A DNA stretch of 64,000 nt, from contig NZ_SMYL01000006.1 in NCBI RefSeq assembly GCF_004358105.1, forward strand, positions 141,486 to 205,485. The letters are read 5' to 3'. The position numbers and the translations under genes are program-made. Shown in pieces: positions 38,471 to 47,897 of this stretch (position 1 is the stretch's first letter; the number at the start of each line of letters is the position of its first letter). The notes under the pieces were generated by a model, which ran no database searches, was not told the origin of the DNA, and worked only from the letters and a program-made list of their open reading frames with translations. This DNA is from Sapientia aquatica. Lineage in GTDB: Bacteria; Pseudomonadota; Gammaproteobacteria; Burkholderiales; Burkholderiaceae_D.

Positions 38471-38682
38471 GGATTTTTTATACAGACCCGCGGGTAGGCA
38501 TTCATTTGACCTTCCCGCCGCACCTCACGCTTTAGGTTTTCAATAAGTGTAACGATTCAAAAACACTCAAGTGCACAAATCCACCTTAGGCAACCAATTA
38601 CGAATAAAAATATCATTCAATTTAAACAATTGTAAAAGCCAAATTTTCCCCAACCACCTCATAACCCATCTCCCCCATCCCG

Positions 38683-38688
38683 TATAAT
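38683..38688 (+). promoter_or_regulatory. -10 box (TATAAT) immediately before uvrD
   Basis: A perfect TATAAT ends 6 bases upstream of the uvrD ATG, so transcription would start about at the A of the ATG. No Shine-Dalgarno sequence is present between them. This suggests a leaderless mRNA, or that the true promoter lies upstream and the match is chance. Confidence 0.4.
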
Positions 38689-38694
38689 CACGGA

Positions 38695-41016
38695 ATGCAA
38701 AATCTCCTACAAAATCTCAATCCAGAACAATACGCCGCCGTCACCCTACCAGCCGAATCTGCGCTGATTTTGGCCGGTGCAGGTTCTGGCAAAACGCGGG
38801 TTCTCACAACGCGTATCGCGTGGCTAATTCAAACGGGTCAAATCTCGCCCTCCGGCTTGATGGCAGTGACTTTCACCAACAAGGCTGCCAAAGAAATGCA
38901 AGCGCGGCTCTCAGCGATGTTGCCGATTAATACGCGCAGTATGTGGATCGGTACGTTTCACGGTTTATGCAATCGCCTGTTGCGCGCGCATTTTCGCGAT
39001 GCCAGTTTGCCGCAGACGTTTCAGATTCTGGACAGCCAAGATCAACTGTCGATGGTCAAGCGGATACTCAAAGCCAATCAAATTGATGACGACAAATACC
39101 CGCCGCGCAATGTGGTCTATTTCATCAACAACGCGAAAGAGCAAGGTTTGCGGGCCGCCAAGGTCAACACCTACGATCCGACTAGTCGCCAACTCGCTGA
39201 GATTTACGGCATCTACGAAGAGCAATGCCAGCGCGATGGTGTAGTTGATTTTGCGGAATTATTGCTACGCACGGTCGAACTGCTGGCTAGCAATCAACCC
39301 TTGCGTGAACATTATCAAGCGCGGTTTAAACATATCTTGGTGGACGAATTTCAAGATACCAACGACTTGCAATATCGCTGGATTAAACTCATGGCAGGCA
39401 CGCAGTCGGCGGTGTTGGCGGTGGGTGATGATGACCAAAGTATTTATGCTTTCCGTGGCGCTAATGTTGGCAATATGGCGTCGTTTGAACGTGAATTCCG
39501 CGTGCAACATCGGATTAAGCTTGAGCAAAATTATCGCTCGCACGGTCACATTCTCGATTCAGCCAACGCGCTGATCTCCAACAATACCGAACGTCTAGGT
39601 AAAAATTTACGTACCGATGCCGGGCAAGGCGAATTAATTCGGATCCAAGAAGCACCCTCTGATCGCGAAGAATCGCAGTGGCTGGTTGAGCAGATTAAAG
39701 AACTCACGCGCCAAGGAATCGCTAGTTCGGAGATCGCGATTCTCTATCGCTCCAATGCCCAATCGCGCGTGATCGAACATGCGCTGTTTTCCGCTAGCTT
39801 GCCGTACAAAGTGTATGGCGGTTTGCGTTTTTTTGAACGTGCTGAAATCAAACATGCGATTGCGTATTTACAGTTGATGGACAATCCGCATAACGATTCT
39901 GCATTCTTGCGTGTCATGAATTTCCCAGCGCGTGGCATCGGTGCTAAAGGTCAAGAAAACTTACAAGACGTTGCGCGTCAACACGGCTTATCACTCTATG
40001 CAGCGGTACCACATTTGGGTGGCAAAGCCGGTTCCACTTTAGGTGCCTTCGTCAAATTAATCGAAGCGGCACGCTTTGAAACCCAGATGCTGACATTGCC
40101 AGAGCTGGTCAAACGGGTCTTAGAAATGAGCACCTTGATCCAGCATTACCAGAACGAGAAAGACGGCGAAGATCGAGTTGAAAACTTGGAGCAGTTAGTT
40201 AGCTCTGCCGCGCAGTTTATCGCCGAAGAAGGCTTTGCCAACGACGCGCCAGCTCTGATGGGCCCCGCCTCAATCGCCAGCACTAATATCGTACAAGGCG
40301 ACGGAGTAGAAATTCTCGACGCGGACGCAGCGTTAAATACCTTGATGTCGCCGCTGTCGGCTTTCTTGTCGCATGCCTCCTTGGAAGCGGGCGACAATCA
40401 AGCGCAAGTGGGACAAGATGCATTGCAATTGATGACCGTGCATTCGGCCAAAGGCTTGGAATTTGATGCGGTATTTATCACTGGTTTGGAAGAAGGCTTG
40501 TTCCCGCACGAAAACAGCGCGAAAGAAACAGGCGGCATGGAGGAAGAGCGGCGTTTGATGTATGTGGCGATTACTCGCGCGCGGCAACGTTTGTTCATCA
40601 GCTTCGCGCAAACCCGCATGCTGCACGGCCAGATTCGCTATAACACCAAGTCGCGCTTTTTGACCGAGCTGCCGGAAGAAAACGTCAAATGGCTGTCACC
40701 CAAAGTGCAGCAAAATTGGTTTTCTTCACCGAAGTCGGCTTGGGACGCAGACGACCAATACAGCCAACGTTCGCAATTCAGTGGCGCAGGTAGTTCGTCG
40801 TATCAAAACAAAGTTAGCTACGCCGCACCGCATAACATTATCCCGACCAACGAAGATGGCTGGCGTATCGGCTTGAGCGTTAGACACGCCAAATTCGGGG
40901 AAGGCATCATCATCAAGCTCGAAGGCAGCGGCAGCAATTGCCGCGCGCATATTCAATTTTACAAACTCGGTTTAAAAGTCTTGGACTTAAACATCGCTAA
41001 ATTAGAGAAAGTATAA
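38695..41016 (+). CDS. uvrD: DNA helicase UvrD/PcrA, superfamily 1
   Basis: 3'-5' helicase acting in mismatch and nucleotide excision repair. 773 residues. Helicase motifs are visible: Q-motif LNPEQYAAV, motif I AGAGSGKTRVLTTRI, Ia TFTNKAAKEM, II VDEFQDTN, III GDDDQSIYAFRGA, IV NYRSHG, V TVHSAKGLEFD and VI VAITRARQRL. The C-terminal 45 residues form the Tudor-like tail found in UvrD/PcrA (RHAKFGEGIIIKLEG). The antiporter-family gene starts 4 bases after the stop. Confidence 0.93.
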   Translation: MQNLLQNLNPEQYAAVTLPAESALILAGAGSGKTRVLTTRIAWLIQTGQISPSGLMAVTFTNKAAKEMQARLSAMLPINTRSMWIGTFHGLCNRLLRAHFRDASLPQTFQILDSQDQLSMVKRILKANQIDDDKYPPRNVVYFINNAKEQGLRAAKVNTYDPTSRQLAEIYGIYEEQCQRDGVVDFAELLLRTVELLASNQPLREHYQARFKHILVDEFQDTNDLQYRWIKLMAGTQSAVLAVGDDDQSIYAFRGANVGNMASFEREFRVQHRIKLEQNYRSHGHILDSANALISNNTERLGKNLRTDAGQGELIRIQEAPSDREESQWLVEQIKELTRQGIASSEIAILYRSNAQSRVIEHALFSASLPYKVYGGLRFFERAEIKHAIAYLQLMDNPHNDSAFLRVMNFPARGIGAKGQENLQDVARQHGLSLYAAVPHLGGKAGSTLGAFVKLIEAARFETQMLTLPELVKRVLEMSTLIQHYQNEKDGEDRVENLEQLVSSAAQFIAEEGFANDAPALMGPASIASTNIVQGDGVEILDADAALNTLMSPLSAFLSHASLEAGDNQAQVGQDALQLMTVHSAKGLEFDAVFITGLEEGLFPHENSAKETGGMEEERRLMYVAITRARQRLFISFAQTRMLHGQIRYNTKSRFLTELPEENVKWLSPKVQQNWFSSPKSAWDADDQYSQRSQFSGAGSSSYQNKVSYAAPHNIIPTNEDGWRIGLSVRHAKFGEGIIIKLEGSGSNCRAHIQFYKLGLKVLDLNIAKLEKV

Positions 41017-41020
41017 AAAC

Positions 41021-42295
41021 ATGCCGACACTGCCCATTACCCCCTTTATCCAATACGCTGCCGCAGGGATTTTTGCTTTGGCGGTGTTGCATACGTTTTT
41101 CACCAAGCATTTTCAGCACTTAGCGCATACCGATACGCGCAATGCGGGCTTGTGGCATTTGTTGGGCGAGGTCGAAGTGGTGTTTGGCTTTTGGTCGTTT
41201 ATTTTGCTGATCGTGATGGCGTTATCGAGTGGATCAACACTCGCAATTGATTATTTAGAGAGCCAAAACTTTACCGAGCCGCTGTTCGTTTTTGTAATTT
41301 TGACGATTGCGGCCACCAGCCCGATTCTGTCGTTCGTAGGAAATCTGGTGGATAGAATTACCGCGATTCTGCCGGTTCCAAATGGGATAGGTCGCTACTT
41401 TTTGTGTCTATTTTTTATTCCACTGCTAGGATCATTTATTACCGAGCCGGCGGCGATGACCTTATCGGCCTTACTATTACGCGATCTATATTTTAATCAG
41501 GCGGTATCGAGCCGATTTAAATATTTCACCTTGGCGGTATTGTTAGTCAATATTTCTATCGGCGGCGTCTTGACGCCCTACGCTGCGCCACCGGTGTTGA
41601 TGGTGGCCGAAAAATGGGGTTGGGATTTGTCGTTTATGTCGTCGGTGTTTGGCTGGAAGGCGGCGATTGCCGTGTTTATCAATGCGCTATTGGTCAGCCT
41701 GCTCTTCTTGAAAGAATTAAACGAATTAGCCAAGAACGCGCCAGAGCAAGCGCCGCGCAACAAGATGCCGCTGTTTTTGACGGCCGCTCATTTGCTATTT
41801 TTATTCCTCACCGTTTGGTTTAGTCATCATCCGGTGGTGTTTATTGGCTCGTTCCTATTCTTCTTGGGCTTCACGCATGCCTACCCGCAGCACCAAGATA
41901 AATTAATGCTTAAAGAAGGCTTGTTAGTCGGCTTCTTCCTCGGCGGCTTGGTCGTTTTGGGGGGCTTGCAACAATGGTGGTTGCAGCCCTTAATTTCGCA
42001 AATGAGCTCCGGCACATTATTTTTTGGCGCGATTGGATTGACTGCGCTGACCGACAATGCTGCGCTGACTTATCTTGGCTCGTTGGTGGAAGGAATTAGC
42101 GACGCAGCGAAATACGCGTTGGTCGCTGGCGCAGTAACTGGCGGCGGTTTAACAGTGATTGCCAATGCGCCCAACCCGGCCGGATTTTCGATACTTAAAG
42201 AATGCTTTGACGAGCAATCGATTAGCCCATTAAACGTTTTCTTAGCCGCTTTAATCCCGACGATCATTGCAGCGAGTTGCTTTGCCTTGCTTTGA
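41021..42295 (+). CDS. Putative Na+/H+ antiporter-family membrane protein
   Basis: 424-residue inner-membrane protein with about ten to eleven hydrophobic helices. It matches the poorly characterised 'putative Na+/H+ antiporter' family related to the ion transporter superfamily. Blocks with charged residues in membrane segments are typical: LLGEVEVVFGFWSFILL, FITEPAAMTLSALLLRD and LTDNAALTYLGSLVEG, the last with aspartate and asparagine. Transport activity is assumed from the family, not shown. Its start lies 4 bases after uvrD, so they are co-transcribed, though no functional tie is obvious. Confidence 0.75.
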   Translation: MPTLPITPFIQYAAAGIFALAVLHTFFTKHFQHLAHTDTRNAGLWHLLGEVEVVFGFWSFILLIVMALSSGSTLAIDYLESQNFTEPLFVFVILTIAATSPILSFVGNLVDRITAILPVPNGIGRYFLCLFFIPLLGSFITEPAAMTLSALLLRDLYFNQAVSSRFKYFTLAVLLVNISIGGVLTPYAAPPVLMVAEKWGWDLSFMSSVFGWKAAIAVFINALLVSLLFLKELNELAKNAPEQAPRNKMPLFLTAAHLLFLFLTVWFSHHPVVFIGSFLFFLGFTHAYPQHQDKLMLKEGLLVGFFLGGLVVLGGLQQWWLQPLISQMSSGTLFFGAIGLTALTDNAALTYLGSLVEGISDAAKYALVAGAVTGGGLTVIANAPNPAGFSILKECFDEQSISPLNVFLAALIPTIIAASCFALL

Positions 42296-42333
42296 TTGAT
42301 TCCCGCAGTTAACCACTTTTATTAAGGCGCATC

Positions 42334-43020
42334 ATGATCACTCTGCACCACCTTGAAACCTCGCGTTCGCAGCGGATTTTGTGGCTGCTCGAAGAGCTAC
42401 ATATTCCCTATGAAATCGTGGTCTATAAACGCGACGCTAAAACTCGCCTAGCGCCCCCAGAATTGAAAGCAATTCATCCTTTGGGCAAATCGCCCGTCAT
42501 TACCGATGGCGATATAACGGTGGCAGAATCCGGCGCGATTCTGGAATACTTAGTCGATAAATACGGTTCAAGCGGCCAAGGCGATGTCGCGCATTTATTG
42601 CCTGTCGCTGGCACACAAGCTTATCGCCAAAGCCGCTTTTGGATGCATTACGCGGAAGGTTCGCTGATGAATTGGTTGGTGATGAAATTAGTCTTTGTCA
42701 TGATTCCAACCCAGCCTATGCCATTTTTTGTTAAACCAATAGCCAAGCAACTCTGCGCGCAAGTTCAAGCGCTGTTAATCGATCCAAATTTAACGACTGC
42801 GCTAGCATTCATGGATCAGCATTTGGCTACCCACCAATGGTTTGCTGGCGATAACTTAACTATTGCCGATTTTCAGATGAGCTTTGCGGTGGAGGCGGCT
42901 TTGTCCCGCAGCAAGGACACGGCCCAATATAAGCATCTGGCGGCATACAAAGACAAGCTCACTGCGCGCCCCGCTTATCGCAAAGCGATTGAAATTGGTG
43001 GGCCGGTAATTATGGGCTAA
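42334..43020 (+). CDS. Glutathione S-transferase family protein
   Basis: 228 residues with an N-terminal thioredoxin-like GST domain (SRSQRILWLLEELHIPYEIV, HPLGKSPVI, then the glutathione-binding AESGAILEYLVDKYG). An all-helical C-terminal domain contains LTIADFQMSFAVEAAL. The catalytic residue is probably a serine near S10-S12. It resembles the fungal/bacterial GST3-like subgroup. Preceded by a usable AAGGCGC and followed by a strong terminator. Confidence 0.88.
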   Translation: MITLHHLETSRSQRILWLLEELHIPYEIVVYKRDAKTRLAPPELKAIHPLGKSPVITDGDITVAESGAILEYLVDKYGSSGQGDVAHLLPVAGTQAYRQSRFWMHYAEGSLMNWLVMKLVFVMIPTQPMPFFVKPIAKQLCAQVQALLIDPNLTTALAFMDQHLATHQWFAGDNLTIADFQMSFAVEAALSRSKDTAQYKHLAAYKDKLTARPAYRKAIEIGGPVIMG

Positions 43021-43052
43021 CGCTCCTGGGTGGAACTAGCTCAATGTAAAAA

Positions 43053-43078
43053 GGCGAGATTTATTCTCGCCTTTTTTA
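43053..43078 (+). terminator. Intrinsic terminator after the GST gene
   Basis: Stem GGCGAG/CTCGCC (43053-43058 and 43066-43071), 7-base loop, followed by six T. It also has AAAAA on the left, so it may act in both directions. Confidence 0.9.
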
Positions 43079-43140
43079 TTGGTTGCCGTTATTTGACGAC
43101 AGCAGCTACTAAGGCTGCCCAACGACGTTTAATTGCCCAA

Positions 43141-43521
43141 TTATTTGGAGCAAGCCTTGCCGTGATCAGCGCGTGCGCCTTTGGCTTTAGCGTCGGCTTC
43201 GCTCAGGTATTCACCAACTTTAGTGGTACCGTAGGATTTAGTACCGAAGCAGTGATACACGTTTGATTTGGTATTGAGCCAGACTTTGTCGGCTGAGCCA
43301 CCCGCTGCGGCGACTTTGGCTTTGGTTTTAGCCGTTGATGCAGCACTGTTGGCTGCATTACTTGCGGAAGTTGCTGCTGGTGCCGCCGCTGTTGATGCTG
43401 CGGTGGTTGCCGCTGTTTTAGCGGTGGCCGCGGTGGGCGCGGTTGGCGCGGTTTGGGCAAAACTAGCTGCTGCCAAGGTCAAACTAGCGATGACAGCCAG
43501 CGATTTTACGAATGAGTTCAT
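43141..43521 (-). CDS. Small exported Ala/Thr-rich protein with conserved C-terminal domain
   Basis: 126 residues. A signal peptide (about 1-21, ending ASFAQ) precedes 50 residues that are almost only alanine, threonine and proline. A 48-residue conserved-looking end follows: DKVWLNTKSNVYHCFGTKSYG, then YLSEADAKAKGARADHGKACSK. Its two cysteines may form a disulfide. Proteins with this ending are common as short exported proteins in Burkholderiales; the function is unknown. I start at the ATG that gives the signal peptide; the longer frame has a non-signal extension. Confidence 0.72.
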   Translation of the reverse strand: MNSFVKSLAVIASLTLAAASFAQTAPTAPTAATAKTAATTAASTAAAPAATSASNAANSAASTAKTKAKVAAAGGSADKVWLNTKSNVYHCFGTKSYGTTKVGEYLSEADAKAKGARADHGKACSK

Positions 43522-43576
43522 GGTCGTACTTTCAAAGTTGAGATGAATGAAAAGAGTAAAACACGTCCTACCGAGA

Positions 43577-43825
43577 CTAACTATTTTTAGTCGCCAAGTG
43601 ATAAAGACCCAGCAACACAATTGCACCTACCACCGCACCGATAAATCCGGCTGATTCTCCTGCCTGATACCAACCAACAAAATGTCCTAAATACGTTGCT
43701 ACCACCGAGCCGGCAATCCCCAACAAGGAAGTCAAAATAAAGCCGCCGGGATTATTCCCCGGCAGAATAAACTTCGCGATCACGCCAGCAATTAACCCGA
43801 TCAAAATCGTCCAAATAATGTGCAC
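43577..43825 (-). CDS. GlsB/YeaQ/YmgE-family small membrane protein
   Basis: 82 residues with three hydrophobic helices and glycine-rich turns (LIGLIAGVIAKFILPG, GGFILTSLLGIAGSVVATYLG, GFIGAVVGAIVLLGLYHL). This is the transglycosylase-associated/GlsB family linked to general stress. It starts with GTG, preceded by AGGGGA. It lies 55 bases from the small exported protein, same strand. Confidence 0.85.
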   Translation of the reverse strand: MHIIWTILIGLIAGVIAKFILPGNNPGGFILTSLLGIAGSVVATYLGHFVGWYQAGESAGFIGAVVGAIVLLGLYHLATKNS

Positions 43826-43985
43826 AGTGTTCCCCTAAGGTGAAATTGGAATGTCAAAAAATCATACCTAGCTTTAGTAAATCGAACTGTGGAACATTGT
43901 TAAATAACGAAACTTTTTTAGAGCGAGGATTCAGAACGGAAAATACAGCGATCACACCAAACTCGCCGCAGCAAGACCAAAAACA

Positions 43986-44017
43986 AAAAAGCCCAACGCA
44001 AACGCATTGGGCTTTTT
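43986..44017 (-). terminator. Intrinsic terminator downstream of actP
   Basis: Stem GCCCAA/TTGGGC (43991-43996 and 44007-44012) with A-run on the left and T-run on the right. On the minus strand it follows the actP stop by about 25 bases. Confidence 0.85.
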
Positions 44018-44039
44018 GATTAAAACCTAAAACTAAGGA

Positions 44040-45794
44040 TTAGTGACCAGAAGCACCGGCTGCACCAATACCCGTTTCAGAACGAACACGCTGTGCTTCG
44101 TAGCCAGCTTTATCCACCGCAGCGCGTGGGCTGTTATCTAACACCGAGAATAACCAAATTCCGATAAACCCTGCCGTCATCGAGAAAATCGCTGGCGACG
44201 TGTACGGGAAAATCGCATCGGAATAATGGAATACGTCGACCCAAACTGACTTAGAAATCAAGGTCAAGCCGACCGCGGTAATCAGGCCGATGAAGCCACC
44301 GATGGTTGCGCCGCGAGTGGTACAGCCTTTCCACAACACAGACATAAACAACACAGGGAAATTAGCCGAAGCCGCAATCGCGAATGCTAACGACACCATG
44401 AACGCGACGTTTTGCTTTTCGAACAAAATGCCCAAGATCACAGCGATCACACCCAACACAGCGGTAGTGATACGTGAGACGCGCAATTCATCGACGCTGC
44501 TTGCTTTACCCGCTTTGACGACAGTGGAATACAGATCATGCGACACCGCCGAGGCGCCAGACAAAGTCAAACCAGCGACCACCGCCAAAATCGTGGCAAA
44601 GGCTACGGCGGAGATAAAGCCCAAGAAAATATTCCCGCCAACTGCTTTAGCCAAATGCACCGCCGCCATATTGTTACCGCCCAATAATTGGCCAGCCGCT
44701 GTTTTAAATTCAGGATTGGTGCTTACCAACACAATCGCGCCGAAGCCGATGATGAACGTCAGGATGTAGAAATAACCAATCCAAGTCGTGGCCCAGAATA
44801 CCGATTTACGGGCTTCTTTCGCGCTAGGCACGGTGAAGAAACGCATCAAAATGTGTGGCAAACCAGCTGTACCAAACATCAAAGCCATCCCGAATGAGAT
44901 CGCTGAAATCGGATCTTTCACGAAACCACCTGGGCCCATGATGGACACGCCTTTGGTCGCCGCAAGTGCTTCTGGCGTCACCCCTTTGGTGGCTGCCTCC
45001 GCAATGATTTTGGTATCCGCCAAAGCTAAATTGGTTTTGATTTCAATCGCTTTCGCAAACAAGGCTTCTGGGCTGAAGTGAAATTGTGCCAAAACCATGA
45101 ACGCCATAAACGACGCTCCGGCGAGCAGCAGACCGGCTTTAATAATTTGCACCCAAGTCGTTGCTGTCATGCCGCCAAACAGCACATAGACCATCATCAA
45201 CACACCGACGATGACAACCGCAATCCAGTATTCCAAACCAAATAACAGTTTGATCAACTGACCAGCACCCACCATTTGCGCGATCAAATAAAACAGCACG
45301 ACCACTAAAGTGCCGGATGCTGAGAACACGCGAATCGGCTTTTGTTGAAAGCGGTAAGCAGCCACGTCAGCAAACGTGAAGCGACCCAAGTTACGCAGAC
45401 GCTCTGCCATCAAGAACGTAATCACAGGCCAGCCGACCAAGAAACCGACCGAGTAAATCAACCCGTCGTAGCCGTTGGCATAAACCGCCGCCGAAATTCC
45501 CAGGAAAGAAGCAGCCGACATGTAATCGCCCGCGATGGCTAAACCATTTTGGAAGCCGGTAATGCCGCCGCCAGCGGTATAAAAGTCAGCCGCCGATTTA
45601 GTGCGACTAGCAGCCCATTTTGTAATGAACAAGGTAAACACAACAAAGGCGCCAAACATCGAAATCGCCACCCAGTTGGTCGGTTGTTGAGTCGTTTGTC
45701 CCATGTCCGCACCAGCGGCGAACACTGAACCAGCTAGCGTGCTAGTGAGTAAGGCCACGAATAACGCGGATAAACGTGTATGAGTAGTTTTCAT
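44040..45794 (-). CDS. actP: Cation/acetate symporter
   Basis: Sodium:solute symporter family protein of 584 residues that takes up acetate and related monocarboxylates. A signal-like N-terminal segment precedes about 13 membrane helices. ActP blocks include [50 protein letters not shown] and [16 protein letters not shown]. Its start overlaps the stop of the DUF485 gene by four bases, the usual partner arrangement (yjcH-actP). A terminator follows. Confidence 0.93.
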   Translation of the reverse strand: MKTTHTRLSALFVALLTSTLAGSVFAAGADMGQTTQQPTNWVAISMFGAFVVFTLFITKWAASRTKSAADFYTAGGGITGFQNGLAIAGDYMSAASFLGISAAVYANGYDGLIYSVGFLVGWPVITFLMAERLRNLGRFTFADVAAYRFQQKPIRVFSASGTLVVVLFYLIAQMVGAGQLIKLLFGLEYWIAVVIVGVLMMVYVLFGGMTATTWVQIIKAGLLLAGASFMAFMVLAQFHFSPEALFAKAIEIKTNLALADTKIIAEAATKGVTPEALAATKGVSIMGPGGFVKDPISAISFGMALMFGTAGLPHILMRFFTVPSAKEARKSVFWATTWIGYFYILTFIIGFGAIVLVSTNPEFKTAAGQLLGGNNMAAVHLAKAVGGNIFLGFISAVAFATILAVVAGLTLSGASAVSHDLYSTVVKAGKASSVDELRVSRITTAVLGVIAVILGILFEKQNVAFMVSLAFAIAASANFPVLFMSVLWKGCTTRGATIGGFIGLITAVGLTLISKSVWVDVFHYSDAIFPYTSPAIFSMTAGFIGIWLFSVLDNSPRAAVDKAGYEAQRVRSETGIGAAGASGH

Positions 45795-46099
45795 TTCAAC
45801 ACCTCCGCTTTGAGTTTTTCGGTCAATTCATCGAATTGATTATTGGCGCGGCGCACGTAGATGCCAGTGATGATGACGGTAAACGCGATCACGAATAAAC
45901 CGATCGGCATACCGATAGTCATCACGCCATCACCGAAACGGGTGCTGAGCAATTGCTTATCAAATGCGATGAGAGCGATAAAGCCGTAGTACACAATCAT
46001 CACTAGCAGTGTGAATAACCAGCCGTAGGATGTGCGTGCTTTGACGAGTTGTTGATAGTTGGGGTTAGCCAAAATCTTTTTGACGAGGTCATCTTCCAT
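45791..46099 (-). CDS. yjcH: DUF485 inner-membrane protein, ActP partner
   Basis: 102 residues with two membrane helices ([19 protein letters not shown] and [21 protein letters not shown]). The family motif at the N-terminus is [21 protein letters not shown]. In E. coli the homologous yjcH lies in front of actP, as here with a four-base ATGA overlap. Ribosome site GGAGA upstream. Its biochemical role is unknown. Confidence 0.9.
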   Translation of the reverse strand: MEDDLVKKILANPNYQQLVKARTSYGWLFTLLVMIVYYGFIALIAFDKQLLSTRFGDGVMTIGMPIGLFVIAFTVIITGIYVRRANNQFDELTEKLKAEVLK

Positions 46100-46394
46100 G
46101 TTGTCTCCTATTTATAGTTGTACTACTTACTAAATCGACCTTGTTGCATCGATCTAGCGTAATAAGGGCATCGCTCTTTTGCTACTGCGGCGATATCGCC
46201 CCTTATTGTCAAGCTACCCAAATGTCGGCTTCCCTGTTAGAGAAGTTCAGCCGAGGGCATACTCTAGAGGATAGATTAGCTATCCTCACTTACTACTCAC
46301 TTACTATAAATCAACAAATGGATTTTATTTCATCCCCACCAAAATTCAAGAAAAATTACATCTAATCAGGCACTTAGCCTATTTTTTACTGAAA
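46100..46394. other. Gap upstream of yjcH-actP with dyad and tandem repeat
   Basis: 295 bases between the symporter gene stop and yjcH start, no gene. It holds a perfect dyad GAGGATAG/CTATCCTC (46267-46274 and 46280-46287) and, beside it, two tandem copies of CTCACTTACTA (46285-46295 and 46296-46306). These sit 170-210 bases before yjcH and may be regulator sites. Confidence 0.45.
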
Positions 46395-47699
46395 TTACGC
46401 CGCTTTCGCCGCCACTTGCGCGTCAGCTTCGGCTTGGGACATCAGCCCGCCTTCAAACTTCGCCACGACAACGGCGGCAATCGAATTGCCGATCGCGTTG
46501 GTTGCCGAGCGGCCCATATCCAAAAACGTGTCCACACCAAGAATGAGCAGCAAACCCGCTTCGGGGATTTGAAATTGGTTCAAGGTCGCCGCAATCACCA
46601 CCAACGACGCACGCGGCACGCCAGCAATACCTTTGGAGGTCAACATCAAAATCAGCATCATGACGATCTGCGTACCGAGCGGCACTTCAATGTTGTAGGC
46701 TTGCGCGATGAAAATCGTCGCAAAGGTGCAATACATCATCGAGCCATCCAAATTAAAGGAATAACCCATCGGCAGCACAAAGGAGGAAATCTTGCGCTGT
46801 ACGCCGAAACGATCTAATGCATCTAGTAATTTTGGATAAGCCGCTTCGGAACTAGCGGTGGCAAACGCCAATAAAAAAGCTTCTTTAATTTCTACTAATA
46901 ATCTCAATACGCGCTTACCGATAAATAAAAATCCAGCCAGCATCAGCAGCGCCCACAAGATAAATAAGCCTAAATAAAACTCACCCATAAACACGGCAAA
47001 TTTAAGCAAAATATCCAAGCCATTAATTGCCACCGTCGCAGCAACCGCAGCAAAGACCGCGAACGGCGCAAATTTCATCACATAACCCGTAATCTTCAAC
47101 ATCGCAAAGGACAATTGCTCAATCACTTTCACAATTGCCGTAGCCGATTCGCCCAAGGCTGCCAACGCGACACCAAAGAACATCGAGAACACCACGATTT
47201 GTAGGATTTCATTATTGGCCATCGCTTCAGCAATCGATTTTGGAATCAGATGCGTGACGAATTCTTTTAAGGTGAATTTGGCAACGGCTAAGTTAGTCGC
47301 CGAATGCACATCAGGCAAAGGCAATCCTAAATTGTCGCCCGGGCGGAACACGTTGGCGAGAGTTAAACCGATCAGCAAAGACACGAACGAGGCGATTACA
47401 AACCACGTAATCGAGCGCATAAAAACTCGTCCCAATGTTTTAGCGTCGCCCATATTAGCAATACCAACCACCAAGGTTGAGAACACCAAGGGGCCTATCA
47501 CCATTTTGATTAAACGTAAAAAAATGTCCGAGATTAAAGTGATGTAGCCTGCGATCTCAGCGGTTTCTTTTTTGTCTGGAATCGTCGCAAACAAAAAATA
47601 TCCCACGCCTATCCCCAGCAACATCGCCAACAAAATAAAGTAGGCCATCGACGTTTTTTTGCGCGTATCAGCGCTACCGATATCGGCGTGGTTGTTCAT
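46395..47699 (-). CDS. Dicarboxylate/amino acid:cation symporter (DAACS family)
   Basis: 434-residue inner-membrane symporter of the DctA/GltP family. The landmarks are the serine-rich hairpin AFATASSEAAYPKLL, the NMDGT-type loop here as NLDGSMMY, and the transport-core GRSATNAIGNSIAAVVV. The substrate is C4-dicarboxylates, glutamate or aspartate and cannot be fixed from the sequence. The C-terminus is alanine-rich. It stands alone between actP and the DUF3025 gene, with promoter sequence in the 198-base gap upstream. Confidence 0.88.
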   Translation of the reverse strand: MNNHADIGSADTRKKTSMAYFILLAMLLGIGVGYFLFATIPDKKETAEIAGYITLISDIFLRLIKMVIGPLVFSTLVVGIANMGDAKTLGRVFMRSITWFVIASFVSLLIGLTLANVFRPGDNLGLPLPDVHSATNLAVAKFTLKEFVTHLIPKSIAEAMANNEILQIVVFSMFFGVALAALGESATAIVKVIEQLSFAMLKITGYVMKFAPFAVFAAVAATVAINGLDILLKFAVFMGEFYLGLFILWALLMLAGFLFIGKRVLRLLVEIKEAFLLAFATASSEAAYPKLLDALDRFGVQRKISSFVLPMGYSFNLDGSMMYCTFATIFIAQAYNIEVPLGTQIVMMLILMLTSKGIAGVPRASLVVIAATLNQFQIPEAGLLLILGVDTFLDMGRSATNAIGNSIAAVVVAKFEGGLMSQAEADAQVAAKAA

Positions 47700-47897
47700 A
47701 TCGTTTAATTCCTGTTTGCTTTTTTAGGTAAAAAAATAGACGTATGTTTTGGGCTATCTCACAAACTCTTCAAGCCAAAGTTACATTACGTCGTTTTAAG
47801 TAATTGCGTGGCTTTTGCGTGGCCATTTACTACGTTCTGATTTACTGAGTTCTTACATACCGCCTTACATTTTGCAGGTCAATCTCACCATTATTTT

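Noticed and set aside
38486..38495. ACCCGCGGGT palindrome after thiE
   Set aside because: Short, GC-rich and without a U-run; likely chance and not a terminator.
43203..43546. Long frames opposite or shifted within the small exported protein
   Set aside because: They arise from the repetitive Ala/Thr codons; the real gene has a signal peptide and a conserved end.
46141..46365. 74-codon plus-strand frame upstream of yjcH
   Set aside because: TTG start, no ribosome site, no recognised family, and it covers the dyad and tandem repeat of the presumed promoter region.
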